From: Stephanodiscus triporus
Taxonomy: Eukaryota > Bacillariophyta > Thalassiosirophyceae > Thalassiosirales > Thalassiosiraceae
Reading direction: 5' to 3'
DNA: 17,035 nt
Assembly: GCA_036939755.1 (NCBI GenBank)
Contig: JALLAZ010000508.1
Location: forward strand, 1-17,035
Numbering within the stretch: the stretch's first letter is position 1; each line of letters begins with the position of its first letter. This document shows positions 1 through 8,631 of this stretch, piece by piece. The translations under genes and the position numbers were made by a program. A model generated the notes under the pieces. It was given only the letters and a program-made list of their open reading frames with translations. It did not search any database and was not told where the DNA came from.

Positions 1-508
1 CTGATTTATTACAGCCGGAGTTGTGTCCCGGTGAACAACCCGAACCCTTGCAGCAGCGCGTTTTTGTAAATTCTTTGTTGTACAATATTGCACTTGCTGC
101 TGCTTGCCGACTTGATGCAGCTACTCAATCTAATCCTCCATTTTATCACCTAACCTTCCTTTTATCTCGACCATTTGCCATTTGCCACCGAACATGTTTA
201 AACATGAGGTGCACCTTAGGTGTGATAGTCAATCCGAGGTTAACATGCTCAATCACAGCAACGTCAATGAATTGCTGGGGATCCACTAATTTCAAGCGCT
301 TATCAACCCATGATTTAGTGTTATTGAATGACTTATCACTGGACGAACAAGGCACCCGAACAAATTCTACATTGTGTCCACCAAAATCTTTCACTTTCAA
401 TCCCTCTTGTGATGCATCCAGTAGATGCATTATCTCGGAAAGCAATGTGCGTACCAGCTCTTGTATCTCAGGATCAATTGGAGTGAATGCATCACCATAA
501 ATGCCCAT
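1..508 (-). pseudogene. Decayed fragment of a probable mobile-element protein
   Basis: The open part of this minus-strand frame (146-508) reads about 120 residues, including DFGGHNVEFVRVP, KSWVDKRLKLVDPQQFIDVA and GLTITPKVHLMFKHVRWQM. The TPKxHxxxxH block resembles the C-terminal region of multicopy hypothetical proteins carried by eukaryotic transposons; that assignment is recollection of a pattern, not a search. The frame ends at about 146, but a neighbouring frame continues sensibly as GRLGDKMED, stop, IE, stop, LHQVGKQQQ to the window edge, with TAG codons at 130-132 and 121-123. So there is at least one frameshift (about 150-180) and two nonsense codons. Upstream, QQIYPLLMGIYGDAF runs in frame for a few residues before a stop. 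I read this as a dead copy whose 3' end lies outside the window. A plus-strand frame over the same interval has no recognisable content. Confidence 0.45.
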
Positions 509-1446
509 CAGGAGAGGATAAATCTGTTGTACAGAGTCAGAGAGTCATCTTCTCTGCTCTTGTCCCCCATTTTTTGCTTCACATCTCCAGCTGGGATTTG
601 TTGCATAGTAGGTTCTTCTTCCACTGTTCGAACAATATCTTTTGCAGAGGGGACCTGCACAGGTGCCTCTATTTACGTTGGTGACATTCCATCTCGCTTT
701 TTCTTTTTGCTGCAGGTTTACGGGCATGTTTGCAATTGCAAGATTGTGGCCCGACCAAAAGCTTGTTGTTGAATTCTTAGAGAATTCATCCGATGGGGAT
801 TACGGTTCATCTTTAACTGCTTCTCAAACTTCAGGGGTGACCAATCAATTAGAGAGCCAATACAGATGTCATAAGTAATCTCAGTTTGATTGTTGATTTG
901 AATTTTCTTTCGTTCAAATTCAAATGAGGGGGGGTCAGGGGACAAGTCTGAGAAGTGATGCCCACCCAAGAATGATGTCCACTGATCCGCCAGAATGCAG
1001 AGTGTCTTCCCCTTATACTTTGCTTAATTCCCAGCGATAAGAAGCGCCTCAAAATTTTCTTTATCCATGCCAAATCATTTAGCCAGATGAAAGTCATTGT
1101 CACAGCTCTTGTTGAGGCTGAACCAGTACAGAGAATAATAAGGAATTTGGCTATCTGAGCCAAGATGGTTGTAGAGGAGACCGCCATGATGGTCTCTACT
1201 GGGCCTAACTTCTTGCACAGCCCTTTGTTAGGGTGTTATTAAGACGCCCCCCACATTGGCCCAGGCCGATCGGGGTATTGATTGTCATAGGACCAATACC
1301 GATGAATTGGCTAAGTGTGTTGCGCAATTCTTTTTCACGCTGAAAAATGGCGGGGATCTAAATACTGTAAGGGCGGTCACCGTGTCATCTAATGAGTGGT
1401 GATCGGCCAAACCCCCCCTCCCGAAAGACTGACCGACTGAAACTTT
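509..1446 (-). other. Gene-poor stretch with shredded minus-strand coding remnants
   Basis: No intact gene is visible here. On the minus strand, short open pieces in shifting frames look protein-like: YYSLYWFSLNKSCDNDFHLAK, stop, FGMDKENFEALLIAGN, stop, then KYKGKTLCILADQWTSFLGG (about 940-1150); an acidic piece KDIVRTVEEEPTMQQIPAGD (about 560-645); and a basic Cys-containing piece CNCKHARKPAAKRKSEMECH (about 675-750). They are broken by stops and frame changes. They could be the upstream part of the decayed element at 1-508 or debris of other insertions. I do not recognise the family. The last 250 bases (about 1200-1446) lead up to the transposase stop and contain a C7 run at 1412-1418, treated under the putative element end. 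Confidence 0.3.
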
Positions 1447-3561
1447 TCATTCCTCTCGTTCGGCATCACCAAGGACATGATTTGGGAGGCAGTTGTGGCA
1501 GAGCCACTTCGATGAATCACAGGCGCAATAAGTTCTGATGCGCTTGCCACATTTTCCCGAGCAGAAATGCTGCTGGTACTTCTGGTTTGCATCACAAATG
1601 AAAGTTCCACTAGACGATTTCCTCGCATGGTCTTGAGCGCGGATCAGCCGATGAATCGCACCCGGCTGCACCGTTTCATCTGAAACCTGTGGCTCCTGCC
1701 GAATCCAAGGGTTGTTGATCAACTGCCAAGCCAATCGCCGACAAAAGACCAAGAGAGTTGGACATCCTTTGATAGTATCGTTGCCAAAGACAAAGTATCT
1801 CAATGCAAGGAACGCGTTGATCTCTGAAATGGCCAAGATGAAACTGAAGACCCGACACTCCCACCGCTTCGTCACCCAAGTATCCTCGATTGATGGCAAT
1901 GCATGTCGTAGATTATTGTGGTCGTCCACCGCATGCCGATAGCGGAAGTGCCAGTCAAATGGCCGGGTATACTGGAAGCTCGTTGACATGTCGTCTCGAC
2001 CACGCTTCCAAGTACGACTCGTCGTCTTACACGAATCGTCCGCGCTGTTCGGCCCCCCAGTCGCCATCATTCTCATGACGTAGTCGGGCTCCTTCATGCC
2101 CCAGAGATTGTAAGGTATACCGTCCTGTGTTCCGGAGATTGCGTCGACATCCCCAACGTTCACCCCGGGCCGATCGAATCTTGCCTGCATCGCATCCCCC
2201 GGGACACCAACAGGCCAGCTCTGACGCTTTTTGATCAGCGCGCACGCGAACAACCCCATCTCTCGTAACTTAATGATCCCCTTCAGCACACAGAAGCCCG
2301 AGTCCAATACAACATACTTCCCCATGTGGAAGTATGACTTCAACATCCGCAGTAGCAATCCCACTGTCTTGCCATGTGGAGAGTACGGCACGTCGACCTC
2401 CGGAGGTGCATCCTTTCCTTCGACGATCTCGATGGAGAAGAGGATATTGCAGAGGCCGCAACACGCCGTGTGGTATTCATTACCAAAGGGGTGCGGCTTG
2501 CGGGGACAAAAAATCCATCCAGGGCATGTCCACTTGTTGTGCCAAATGGACATGCTCTCGTCCAGACACAACACCCATGCGGCGACGAAGATATTGGCCA
2601 TGTTCTCGTTCCACGCCCTGATCATCTGCCTGACCTGCCAGAACTTGTCGCGATAAGGCGGAGGGGTGGCGTCTGTGAAGGTGAGACACTTCGTAATCAA
2701 ATGAAATCGCTTCTTACCCATGTACCCTTTAAAGTTGTATGGGCAGGGGCCCTCCTCCTGCGGTCTCTGCACGTGGTCGTAGTTCCAATACTCGTCCACC
2801 GACCACCCCTGAAGCGTCGACATCAGGAAACGCATCCCGACGTATCGCATGAGCTCACCGAGTGTGAGTGGCGCCGAATTTTCCTTTTCAAGTGCCGCGC
2901 TCGTCAGCACCAACAGAACGGTCTCAAGCCACGCGAAGGGAAGGAATTTGGTTAAGATTTGAAGGTAGGTCTTGTTCTGGGGTGACCAGCTGTTGTTGAA
3001 CGATGGTTCTTCGTATCCCCCCCCCGCTACGGCCCGCTTGTCAATGCCATCCCACCCCCATGATTGGCCTCGATAAAGCCCATCTTCGTTAACTTCGACT
3101 GGGGGGGCGCCCGCGACGGGAACATTCTCAGGGAGAGCCTCGTTGTCGTCGTCGACTTCAAAGCCTTCTGCACGGATGCGCGCGATGTCATCCGTGCGAT
3201 CGTTCGCGTTGATGGTGATTTCTCGTCCTCCATCATCCGTGACGGCTGGAGCAGGAGTGCCATCTGCCTGCAATGGCGTGCTCCAGATGCGATCGCCGTG
3301 TCCCTCTTGCGTTACAACAGTAAACTTCTTTGCTGCGTGTAACTCGAGGTTGGGGAAGAGGGGACTTGTGAAAAAAATCGTCTCGTACGTCGAGGCGCCG
3401 CGAGTAATAATTCCGCGCCTGACCGCTGTCAAATCAGTCACGCGCTGACGCGGAGAAGGGTTGACGATGCGCTGAGTGACTTCCCTCGTAGGGCGCAGGT
3501 TCTTGACGAGAACAGAGCACCTGGCACCCTCGCCAAGACGGAGGGTGCTACCTCGTGCCAT
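1447..3561 (-). CDS. PiggyBac-like transposase (DDE_Tnp_1_7), 704 aa, intact
   Basis: An uninterrupted 704-residue frame runs from ATG at 3561 to TGA at 1447. After a variable acidic N-terminus (about 1-180), the catalytic fold shows the family landmarks: LGELMRYVGMRFLMS (about 234-248), first Asp in LCLDESM (D334), second in YVVLDSGF (D420) and third in HAVDDHNN (D546 or D547). Spacings of 86 and about 126 residues are somewhat longer than in the insect prototype (78 and 101). The C-terminus (about 656-691) has Cys/His clusters, FC-x3-C, C-x-C and CHNC, as in the cysteine-rich DNA-binding tail of piggyBac transposases. Such enzymes excise and insert DNA, normally at TTAA. The intact frame with all three acidic residues suggests a recent or selected copy; a domesticated gene is also possible. 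No intron is needed. Confidence 0.88.
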   Translation of the reverse strand: MARGSTLRLGEGARCSVLVKNLRPTREVTQRIVNPSPRQRVTDLTAVRRGIITRGASTYETIFFTSPLFPNLELHAAKKFTVVTQEGHGDRIWSTPLQADGTPAPAVTDDGGREITINANDRTDDIARIRAEGFEVDDDNEALPENVPVAGAPPVEVNEDGLYRGQSWGWDGIDKRAVAGGGYEEPSFNNSWSPQNKTYLQILTKFLPFAWLETVLLVLTSAALEKENSAPLTLGELMRYVGMRFLMSTLQGWSVDEYWNYDHVQRPQEEGPCPYNFKGYMGKKRFHLITKCLTFTDATPPPYRDKFWQVRQMIRAWNENMANIFVAAWVLCLDESMSIWHNKWTCPGWIFCPRKPHPFGNEYHTACCGLCNILFSIEIVEGKDAPPEVDVPYSPHGKTVGLLLRMLKSYFHMGKYVVLDSGFCVLKGIIKLREMGLFACALIKKRQSWPVGVPGDAMQARFDRPGVNVGDVDAISGTQDGIPYNLWGMKEPDYVMRMMATGGPNSADDSCKTTSRTWKRGRDDMSTSFQYTRPFDWHFRYRHAVDDHNNLRHALPSIEDTWVTKRWECRVFSFILAISEINAFLALRYFVFGNDTIKGCPTLLVFCRRLAWQLINNPWIRQEPQVSDETVQPGAIHRLIRAQDHARKSSSGTFICDANQKYQQHFCSGKCGKRIRTYCACDSSKWLCHNCLPNHVLGDAEREE

Positions 3562-4177
3562 CGTTGGTGTCAGAATTTATGGTTTTGTGGGGGAACACAT
3601 ATTTCTACGATAAGCTAGTATTATTCCTATGTAGAATTTTGGCGAAGAGCAGTTTTTTTGCCTAAAAACACCGCTCCACCATGAGAAAAAAAAGCCATAG
3701 TACGTCGGCGCGATGCCAAATTGGCAGTGATAACATTGGTCCGCTCGCGAGGCCACATAATCGGGGCAACTAGAAGCCATGATCTACCAGAGGCTTCCTG
3801 GCCGACCACAGAGCCCCAGCGGATCATTCCAAATCATCAGCGAGAAGGACCGACTGAATTCAGTCGGTTCGACTGAATTCAGTCTGGGGGGCTCAACAAC
3901 CGATATGGTAGATACCTCACCTGTTTTGTGGCACCTACCATAGTACCGCCATAATATGGGGTTGGCGGTCGCCTAAACGATACACGTAAGTAGATACCAT
4001 ACGGTTGTTGTGACAGGAAAGACAGGAAACGCCGAAACTTTCGGGGCTCGCCGGCGCGTTTACCCTCAACGGCTACCCTCTCGATCAAGGCGATCCTGAG
4101 CTTCCGCAACTTTCCCCCAAAAGACAAGGAGGGTCCCTAAACAACACAGTAGCAATAAAAAAAGTAAAACAGCAATC
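3562..4177. other. Divergent spacer between transposase and V-ATPase E
   Basis: This 616-base stretch separates the minus-strand transposase start from the plus-strand V-ATPase E start and holds no convincing gene; the short frames within it look random. The transposase-side half contains the tandem palindromes at 3849-3884. The half nearest the V-ATPase gene (about 3900-4177) should contain its promoter and 5' leader, ending in an A-rich stretch just before the ATG. I could not place a TATA box or initiator with confidence. Confidence 0.5.
3849..3884. repeat. Two tandem palindromes centred on GAATTC
   Basis: Positions 3849-3868 are a perfect 20-base palindrome, ACCGACTGAATTCAGTCGGT. Two bases later, 3871-3884 is a perfect 14-base palindrome, GACTGAATTCAGTC, sharing the same core. 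The half-site ACCGACTGAA also occurs at 1432-1441, just beyond the transposase stop codon. The pair sits about 290 bp upstream of the transposase ATG and is followed by a G6 run. A transposase-binding subterminal repeat or a dimeric regulator site would both fit; neither is proven. Confidence 0.55.
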
Positions 4178-5115
4178 ATGGCATCCGATCAGATCCGGCA
4201 GATGGTGAATTTCATCCTTCAGGAGGCCCACGAGAAGGCTAATGAAATTCGCGTTAAGGTGAGTTTTTTGGGCGCGTATGGCGGACTTTAAGGGGCGGGG
4301 CCGACTAGTTTGGCATTTTTCGTGGTCATCCCGACGTGTTGCGAAAATACCATAAGGCGGAGCACACCTTGCTGGAATCATTTCTCCTCTCCGTCAAAGA
4401 CGGGTTCATTGTTGTAGCGCCGTAAATGAGGATTTAGAATGATGACCTGAAATGCCTCTGGATCCTACCTTTCCAAATCTGTTTTGTTCTCAACCGACCC
4501 AACACTCCCACCCCCCACCGCCCCTCACTCTAGACCGAGCACGACTTCAACCTCGAAAAGCAGACCCTCGTCCACGAGGCCAAGCTTGCCGTTCAGGACG
4601 AATTTTTGAAGAAGGAGAAGGATCGCGAAATCCAGGCCCGCATAGCCCGCTCGGCCGAGGTGGGGCAGTGCCGCCAGAAGAAGATGGCGTTGCGCGACGA
4701 CCTCCTCACGTCGCTGATGAAGGAGGCGAGCAGCAAGTGCAAGGTCGTCGCGGACGGTAGCAACTACCCGGCGTTGCTCCAAAAGCTCATAGTGCAGGGA
4801 TTGATCAAGATCGAGGAGTTGGAGGTGGTGGTGTTCTGTCGCAAGGAGGACGTCGCGATCGTGACGAAGGTCCTCCCCGCTGCTGTGAAGGAGTATGTCA
4901 CCGCCATGGAGAAGGAGTCGGGCGTAAAGTTGACGCCAAAAGTAGTGGTTAATGGAGACCGTACTAAGGATTTGCCGGAGCGCTCAAACGGGGGGGTGAA
5001 ATTGACTGCGTTGAACGAGAAGATTGTTTGCGATAATACCATGAGCTCGAGATTGGCGTTGGTTTACCATGAGTTGATGCCGAGCATCAGGGAGATTCTC
5101 TTCCCCGAGCAGTAA
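4178..5115 (+). CDS. V-type H+-ATPase subunit E, 220 aa, two exons
   Basis: Subunit E is a peripheral-stalk (stator) component that, paired with subunit G, links the V1 catalytic head to the membrane sector of the vacuolar proton pump. Exon 1 is 4178-4258, encoding 27 residues with QIRQMVNFILQEAHEKANEI, the family's N-terminal signature. A 275-nt GT-AG intron (4259-4533, GTGAGT...CTCTAG) falls between codons. Exon 2 is 4534-5115, starting TEHDFNLEKQTLV and running through a charged helical segment to the globular C-terminal domain with NGGVKLTALNEKIVCDNTMS and the terminal RLALVYHELMPSIREILFPE. The total of 220 residues matches the usual 220-235. The ATG at 4178 is chosen because only exon 1 supplies the conserved N-terminus; reading exon 2 alone would miss it. 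Proton pumping in a diatom also serves vacuole and silica-compartment acidification (general knowledge). Confidence 0.95.
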
Positions 5116-5414
5116 AAAGTCTTGGACGCGCTCTTGCTGCTTCGCCAACGAATCTTATTTTCACTAGTTCTAGCCCCCATGGATTTAGCGGGAGTTGGAG
5201 GTGTAAATAGTTCATGTGTTAAGATAGTTGATGAATTTATAAAGAGTCTAATGACTCTACAATTTGCACTCTCTGCGTTAACATAGTATCGACTTTAGTA
5301 TCTTTGATAGGAGCAGTTGGTCACCTGGAAGCACAGATGAAATGAGGTAATTTATGTTGAGTCATGAGATGGAAGGCTTCTTTGGTCCCAGAAGTTATTC
5401 TGACCCAAAGAATC
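5116..5414. other. Convergent spacer, no gene seen
   Basis: This interval of about 300 bases lies between the V-ATPase E stop and the last exon of the PhyH pseudogene, which converge on it. It is AT-rich and should contain both 3' untranslated regions. No RNA gene, repeat or protein-like frame was found. Confidence 0.5.
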
Positions 5415-6836
5415 TTATTGAAAAAGGCTCGTCTTGCCAAAATTCAAATGCTCGCGAAACCACGGTCTTGCATACATTAGATAGAGAACTTTGCGAATGC
5501 CGCTGCAAGATGAAATATTTTTGTCAAGCTCCTCCTGAGTTGGTGAAAGGTTGGCAGTGCCCTTAAAAGTATGATCGAGTGGTGTGAGGGTGCAATCGCG
5601 ATGCAGATGGGAGAGATGAAACGCGAACAAGATGAAAATGTGAGGTTTAGCAAAAGTAAATATACTGTCGCTCCCCTCCTTCATGTGAGCAATCACTTTC
5701 CCAGTAATGCACACATCAGCAATCCTACTCCCTCAATTCAGGCTAGCAGCAAGAGGTATGTTTAACGCACCCTGTGGCAGATAAGGTAATCATACAATAA
5801 GATATCACCTCTTCCCAAAATTGCCTAGACAGCGGACACAATTTTGTTCATTGCGCCATCGGGCTCCATGCAGTGCGATCCAACGATGAATTCAGTGGGT
5901 CCCAATTCTAACAGATTCTCTTGATGAAGACCACAAAAGACGTTCAGGGCGTAACTGGGCAAAGACTCCGTCCCTTTGTCAAATAGAGGACTCCCATCTT
6001 GGTGCCAGGGCTGATCGGCTGAGCCCGGGAAACTAAATATCCATCCGGCATAGACGAGATTGGGCGCTTCTGCTCCATGGAGTACCGATGAGGCAAGATT
6101 GTCAATCAGAGGAAGAGGTGGCAATCGCTGCTGCTGTTCGTTGTTGTAACTGCTGTTTTTTTTGTTATTATTCTCACAATCATCACCATAATATCGTATA
6201 TCCATCCTCCCACGACAGCGTACCGCCACCTCCTCAAAGCAAATTGTTTCGCTGTCGTTGACATGTGAATCTTACGGAATCTTCTTTACATCAAGCGCCT
6301 GACAAATGCGCCGCTGGTTGGCATCGGCTAGGTTCGATATGTTAGAAACTTCTTGTTCCGACAGCGCGCCTCGAATGATCACGAGGCCATTACGTTTGAT
6401 GAGACCGCGAACATCGGCACACAATTCATCGGAGTCTTTGAAACTACCACCACAATTATAGTCTGTGGTGGAGATAGTCAACTGACCGAGTATTTCAGGA
6501 TATTCGGCGCCTTCGGCAAATTGTTTCCTCTGGCGACTCTTCTCCTACCCCCGCTTTTCCTTTTCGTTTGAGGGATTCTATACTATCAAGTGATGGTGAT
6601 GGTGCTTTACCAGTGCTTGTTCGCGGCCGTTTGTTGGGGGGTGGGTTGGAAAACAGATCGCTGTTTAATGACGATGACTCCGAAGGGCCAAAGATGCTTA
6701 CCGTCCGTGACGGCATAACGCCATTAGTTGCGGCGCCTCCAAACAGTGCCGATGAAGCTGACAGGTGGATCGTTGTAAGTACCATACTATGAACATATTT
6801 ATCTTCTACTCTACTCTCTACATCCCCATAACCCAT
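5415..6836 (-). pseudogene. Broken phytanoyl-CoA dioxygenase (PhyH) family gene
   Basis: PhyH proteins are Fe(II)/2-oxoglutarate oxygenases. The remnants run in order on the minus strand: an N-terminal part (from ATG 6836 or 6785), then IKRNGLVIIRGALSEQEV (about 6340-6395), VAVRCRGRMDIRYYG, and PWHQDGSPLF with the HxD iron ligands (about 5985-6015). LGPTEFIVGSH and GRGDILLYDYLICHR, with the distal His and the oxoglutarate-binding Arg, follow (5771-5815). After a normal 209-nt GT-AG intron (5562-5770) come GTANLSP and RKVLYLMYARPWFREHLNFG, ending TAA at 5415. Coding is broken three times: a frameshift near 6530-6548, TAA at 6272-6274 and TAG at 5825-5827, the last two in the same frame as their flanks. 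Catalytic residues survive, so decay looks recent. Each lesion lies in a tiny GT...AG segment (see findings), so unusual splicing is an alternative. Substrate unknown. Confidence 0.8.
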
Positions 6837-6963
6837 AATCGTACAATAACAAAAACAAACGACAGACTACACCATAAAGTTTTCATCCGCTAAACAGGTG
6901 CTTCCGGATCGGCTTCGCGCCTCCTCCATCTCCCTCCGCTTGCATCCACGTTGTATTATCCCC
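6837..6963. promoter_or_regulatory. Short divergent promoter region, PhyH and WbsX genes
   Basis: Only 127 bases separate the farthest upstream ATG of the minus-strand PhyH locus (6836) from the WbsX ATG (6964), so both transcription starts and 5' leaders should lie here or slightly inside the PhyH frame. The part next to the WbsX start is pyrimidine-rich (about 6905-6955), as is common in 5' leaders. I see no clear TATA box. Confidence 0.4.
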
Positions 6964-8460
6964 ATGAAGTTGGGGTGGTTGATACCTGCGCTGGTGGGTT
7001 TTATGATGGTCGTGCTGTATCGTGTTCACAAGACTGCGGAAATTACAATTTTTGACCAAGGAGGCGAATTGGAGGATATGCCATACACCGCACGAACAAA
7101 GATAGGGGTAGAAGTAGGAGTCGCGGAGGAACGTGGTCTGATAAGAAAAACCAACAAATTATCAGTGCCCCTTCCTTCCGCGAGCAGTAGCGTACTAAAG
7201 CACGACCTTATGCCTCGAATTCTAGCCCTCTATTTTCCGCAATACCACCGAGATCCCATCAATGACAAGCACTGGGGTAATAATTTCACGGACTGGGTAT
7301 CGTTAATGGCATCGCCCAGATTAAACAATGCTGGCTTTGAAATCCCCCGCCCTACCGAACTTGGCTACTACGACTTGTCGAATACGGAACCCCGTAAACT
7401 GCAAGGAGAGCTCGCTAAACAATACGGGATCGACGGGTTCATTTTTCATCACTATTGGTTTTATGATAGGACGAATCCAGGACCTAGTCTGGCGACGCCT
7501 TTGATTAACATGTTAGAAGATGGGCATCCTAATATCCCTTTTTTCTTCAACTGGTGCACAGTGAAATGGGTCAATCTTTGGATGGGAAACGCGGTCAATC
7601 AAACTGCTCCTACCAAACCTTGCTTTCAAAAAAAAAATGGGCGGCAAGAACGAGTTCGATGTCCGCCTAAAACACTGCAAGAGCAATACTTTGATCCCTC
7701 TCAAGAAGAAATTGAAACACACTATGAGTGGCTATCAAGGTTTTTTCATCATGACAACTACATTCGTATCCGAAATCAGCCTGTTATGTTGTTGTATTTT
7801 TACGATGAGCGAGCTAATCCAATCATAAAAGATTTAAGAAGGTTGGCAGTAAAAGATGGGTTTGATGGTATTTATTGGATTGTAGGACGCAGTGCCGCTC
7901 CAGATGAAATTTTTGTTTTTCACGAGTCGGAGAACAACGGAACCATGACGGCTGATCAAGAGCATCTGATGAATAGAATGAAGAAATTGACACAGACTTT
8001 AGATTTGTTTCCAATGGAGATCTTCAACCAAAGTATGACGTATCCATACCCACTTAAATGGCTCACAAGCACATTTAAAATCCCTCAGTGGTGTCGAATT
8101 GGCCAGCTGCGAGAAGTAGCTGCACCAGATACGCTTCAGGAGGTGACAGGCATCATTACATCATTTGATAATACTCCCCGTCGAAAGTTTAATGACGCCA
8201 CCGTATATGGAGCTGATACCCCAGATCGAATACTATCACGCTTTCGAACCAATCTTCACACGGCACTCCATTACAGCGCTTGTTGTCAGCGTCGAACAGA
8301 TGACCAGTTCGTGGCTATCAACGCTTGGAATGAGTGGGGAGAGGGTATGGCTATAGAACCCAGTGACACGTACGGCCGAGGTTTTCTAGAAATCATTAAG
8401 AGTGTGAAGAAAGAGCTGATGGACGCCGGCTGTGACAAAGTCTTTAATAAGCTACTATGA
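6964..8460 (+). CDS. WbsX-type glycosyltransferase-like protein, 498 aa, type II membrane
   Basis: The frame is open from 6898, but the first ATG is at 6964 and gives 498 residues. Residues 2-18 (KLGWLIPALVGFMMVVL) form an uncleaved signal anchor, so the catalytic part would face the Golgi or ER lumen. From about residue 85 the sequence follows the WbsX/Glyco_tran_WbsX family: ILALYFPQYH, HWGNNFTDW, YGIDGFIFHHYWFYD, PFFFNWC and, near the end (about 451-470), AINAWNEWGEGMAIEP followed by DTYGRGFLE. The family is best known from bacterial polysaccharide (O-antigen, rhamnan) clusters and is related in fold to GH99 endomannosidases. Both transferase and hydrolase activity are therefore conceivable, and the substrate is unknown. 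No intron is seen. A role in glycoprotein or extracellular polysaccharide assembly is inference from the anchor and family. Confidence 0.82.
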   Translation: MKLGWLIPALVGFMMVVLYRVHKTAEITIFDQGGELEDMPYTARTKIGVEVGVAEERGLIRKTNKLSVPLPSASSSVLKHDLMPRILALYFPQYHRDPINDKHWGNNFTDWVSLMASPRLNNAGFEIPRPTELGYYDLSNTEPRKLQGELAKQYGIDGFIFHHYWFYDRTNPGPSLATPLINMLEDGHPNIPFFFNWCTVKWVNLWMGNAVNQTAPTKPCFQKKNGRQERVRCPPKTLQEQYFDPSQEEIETHYEWLSRFFHHDNYIRIRNQPVMLLYFYDERANPIIKDLRRLAVKDGFDGIYWIVGRSAAPDEIFVFHESENNGTMTADQEHLMNRMKKLTQTLDLFPMEIFNQSMTYPYPLKWLTSTFKIPQWCRIGQLREVAAPDTLQEVTGIITSFDNTPRRKFNDATVYGADTPDRILSRFRTNLHTALHYSACCQRRTDDQFVAINAWNEWGEGMAIEPSDTYGRGFLEIIKSVKKELMDAGCDKVFNKLL

Positions 8461-8631
8461 GTAAGAAGTAGAGTCATCGCTACACATTCATCTTCTTTGT
8501 GTATGAACATCGTAGGGATAGTCCATTCTCATTGTTATATGATTAGTTTGTGCGATTTCTCTGAACACCTTACTTACATGAGAAAGAGTCGAGTAAGTTG
8601 AAGTTTGCAGTGAACGAACCTAGAATATTGA

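Larger units (their letters stand above)
1411..3892 (-). mobile_element. Putative piggyBac-type transposon (limits tentative)
   Basis: The transposase gene at 1447-3561 is flanked by related sequence blocks in inverted orientation. On the left, a C7 run (1412-1418) is followed by AGACTGACCGACTGAA at about 1426-1441. On the right, read on the minus strand from 3891, a C6 run is followed by AGACTGA, ten extra bases, and ACCGACTGAA. The blocks match in order but carry small insertions, so they are imperfect candidate ends, not proven terminal repeats. I see no TTAA duplication at these edges, which canonical piggyBac elements would show. The true ends may therefore lie elsewhere, or this may be a divergent or immobilised copy. 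The left end would lie only about 35 bp beyond the stop codon, and the right end about 330 bp upstream of the start codon. Confidence 0.4.

Noticed and set aside
21..500. 159-codon plus-strand frame
   Set aside because: It lies opposite the protein-like minus-strand remnant, has no recognisable content and starts near the window edge.
3865..3876. GGTTCGACT as a tRNA B box
   Set aside because: It is part of the palindromic repeat, and no acceptor stem or A box could be arranged around it.
1237..4290. TTAA sites near 1237 and 4285 as piggyBac target duplications
   Set aside because: The sequences inside the two sites are not inverted repeats of each other, and the right one lies within the V-ATPase E intron.
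5825..6274. Reassigned stop codons (TAA and TAG read as sense)
   Set aside because: V-ATPase E ends with TAA exactly at the family's C-terminus, and PAM68-like and the RFxV protein end with TAG, so the standard code holds. The frameshift in the same locus also argues for decay.
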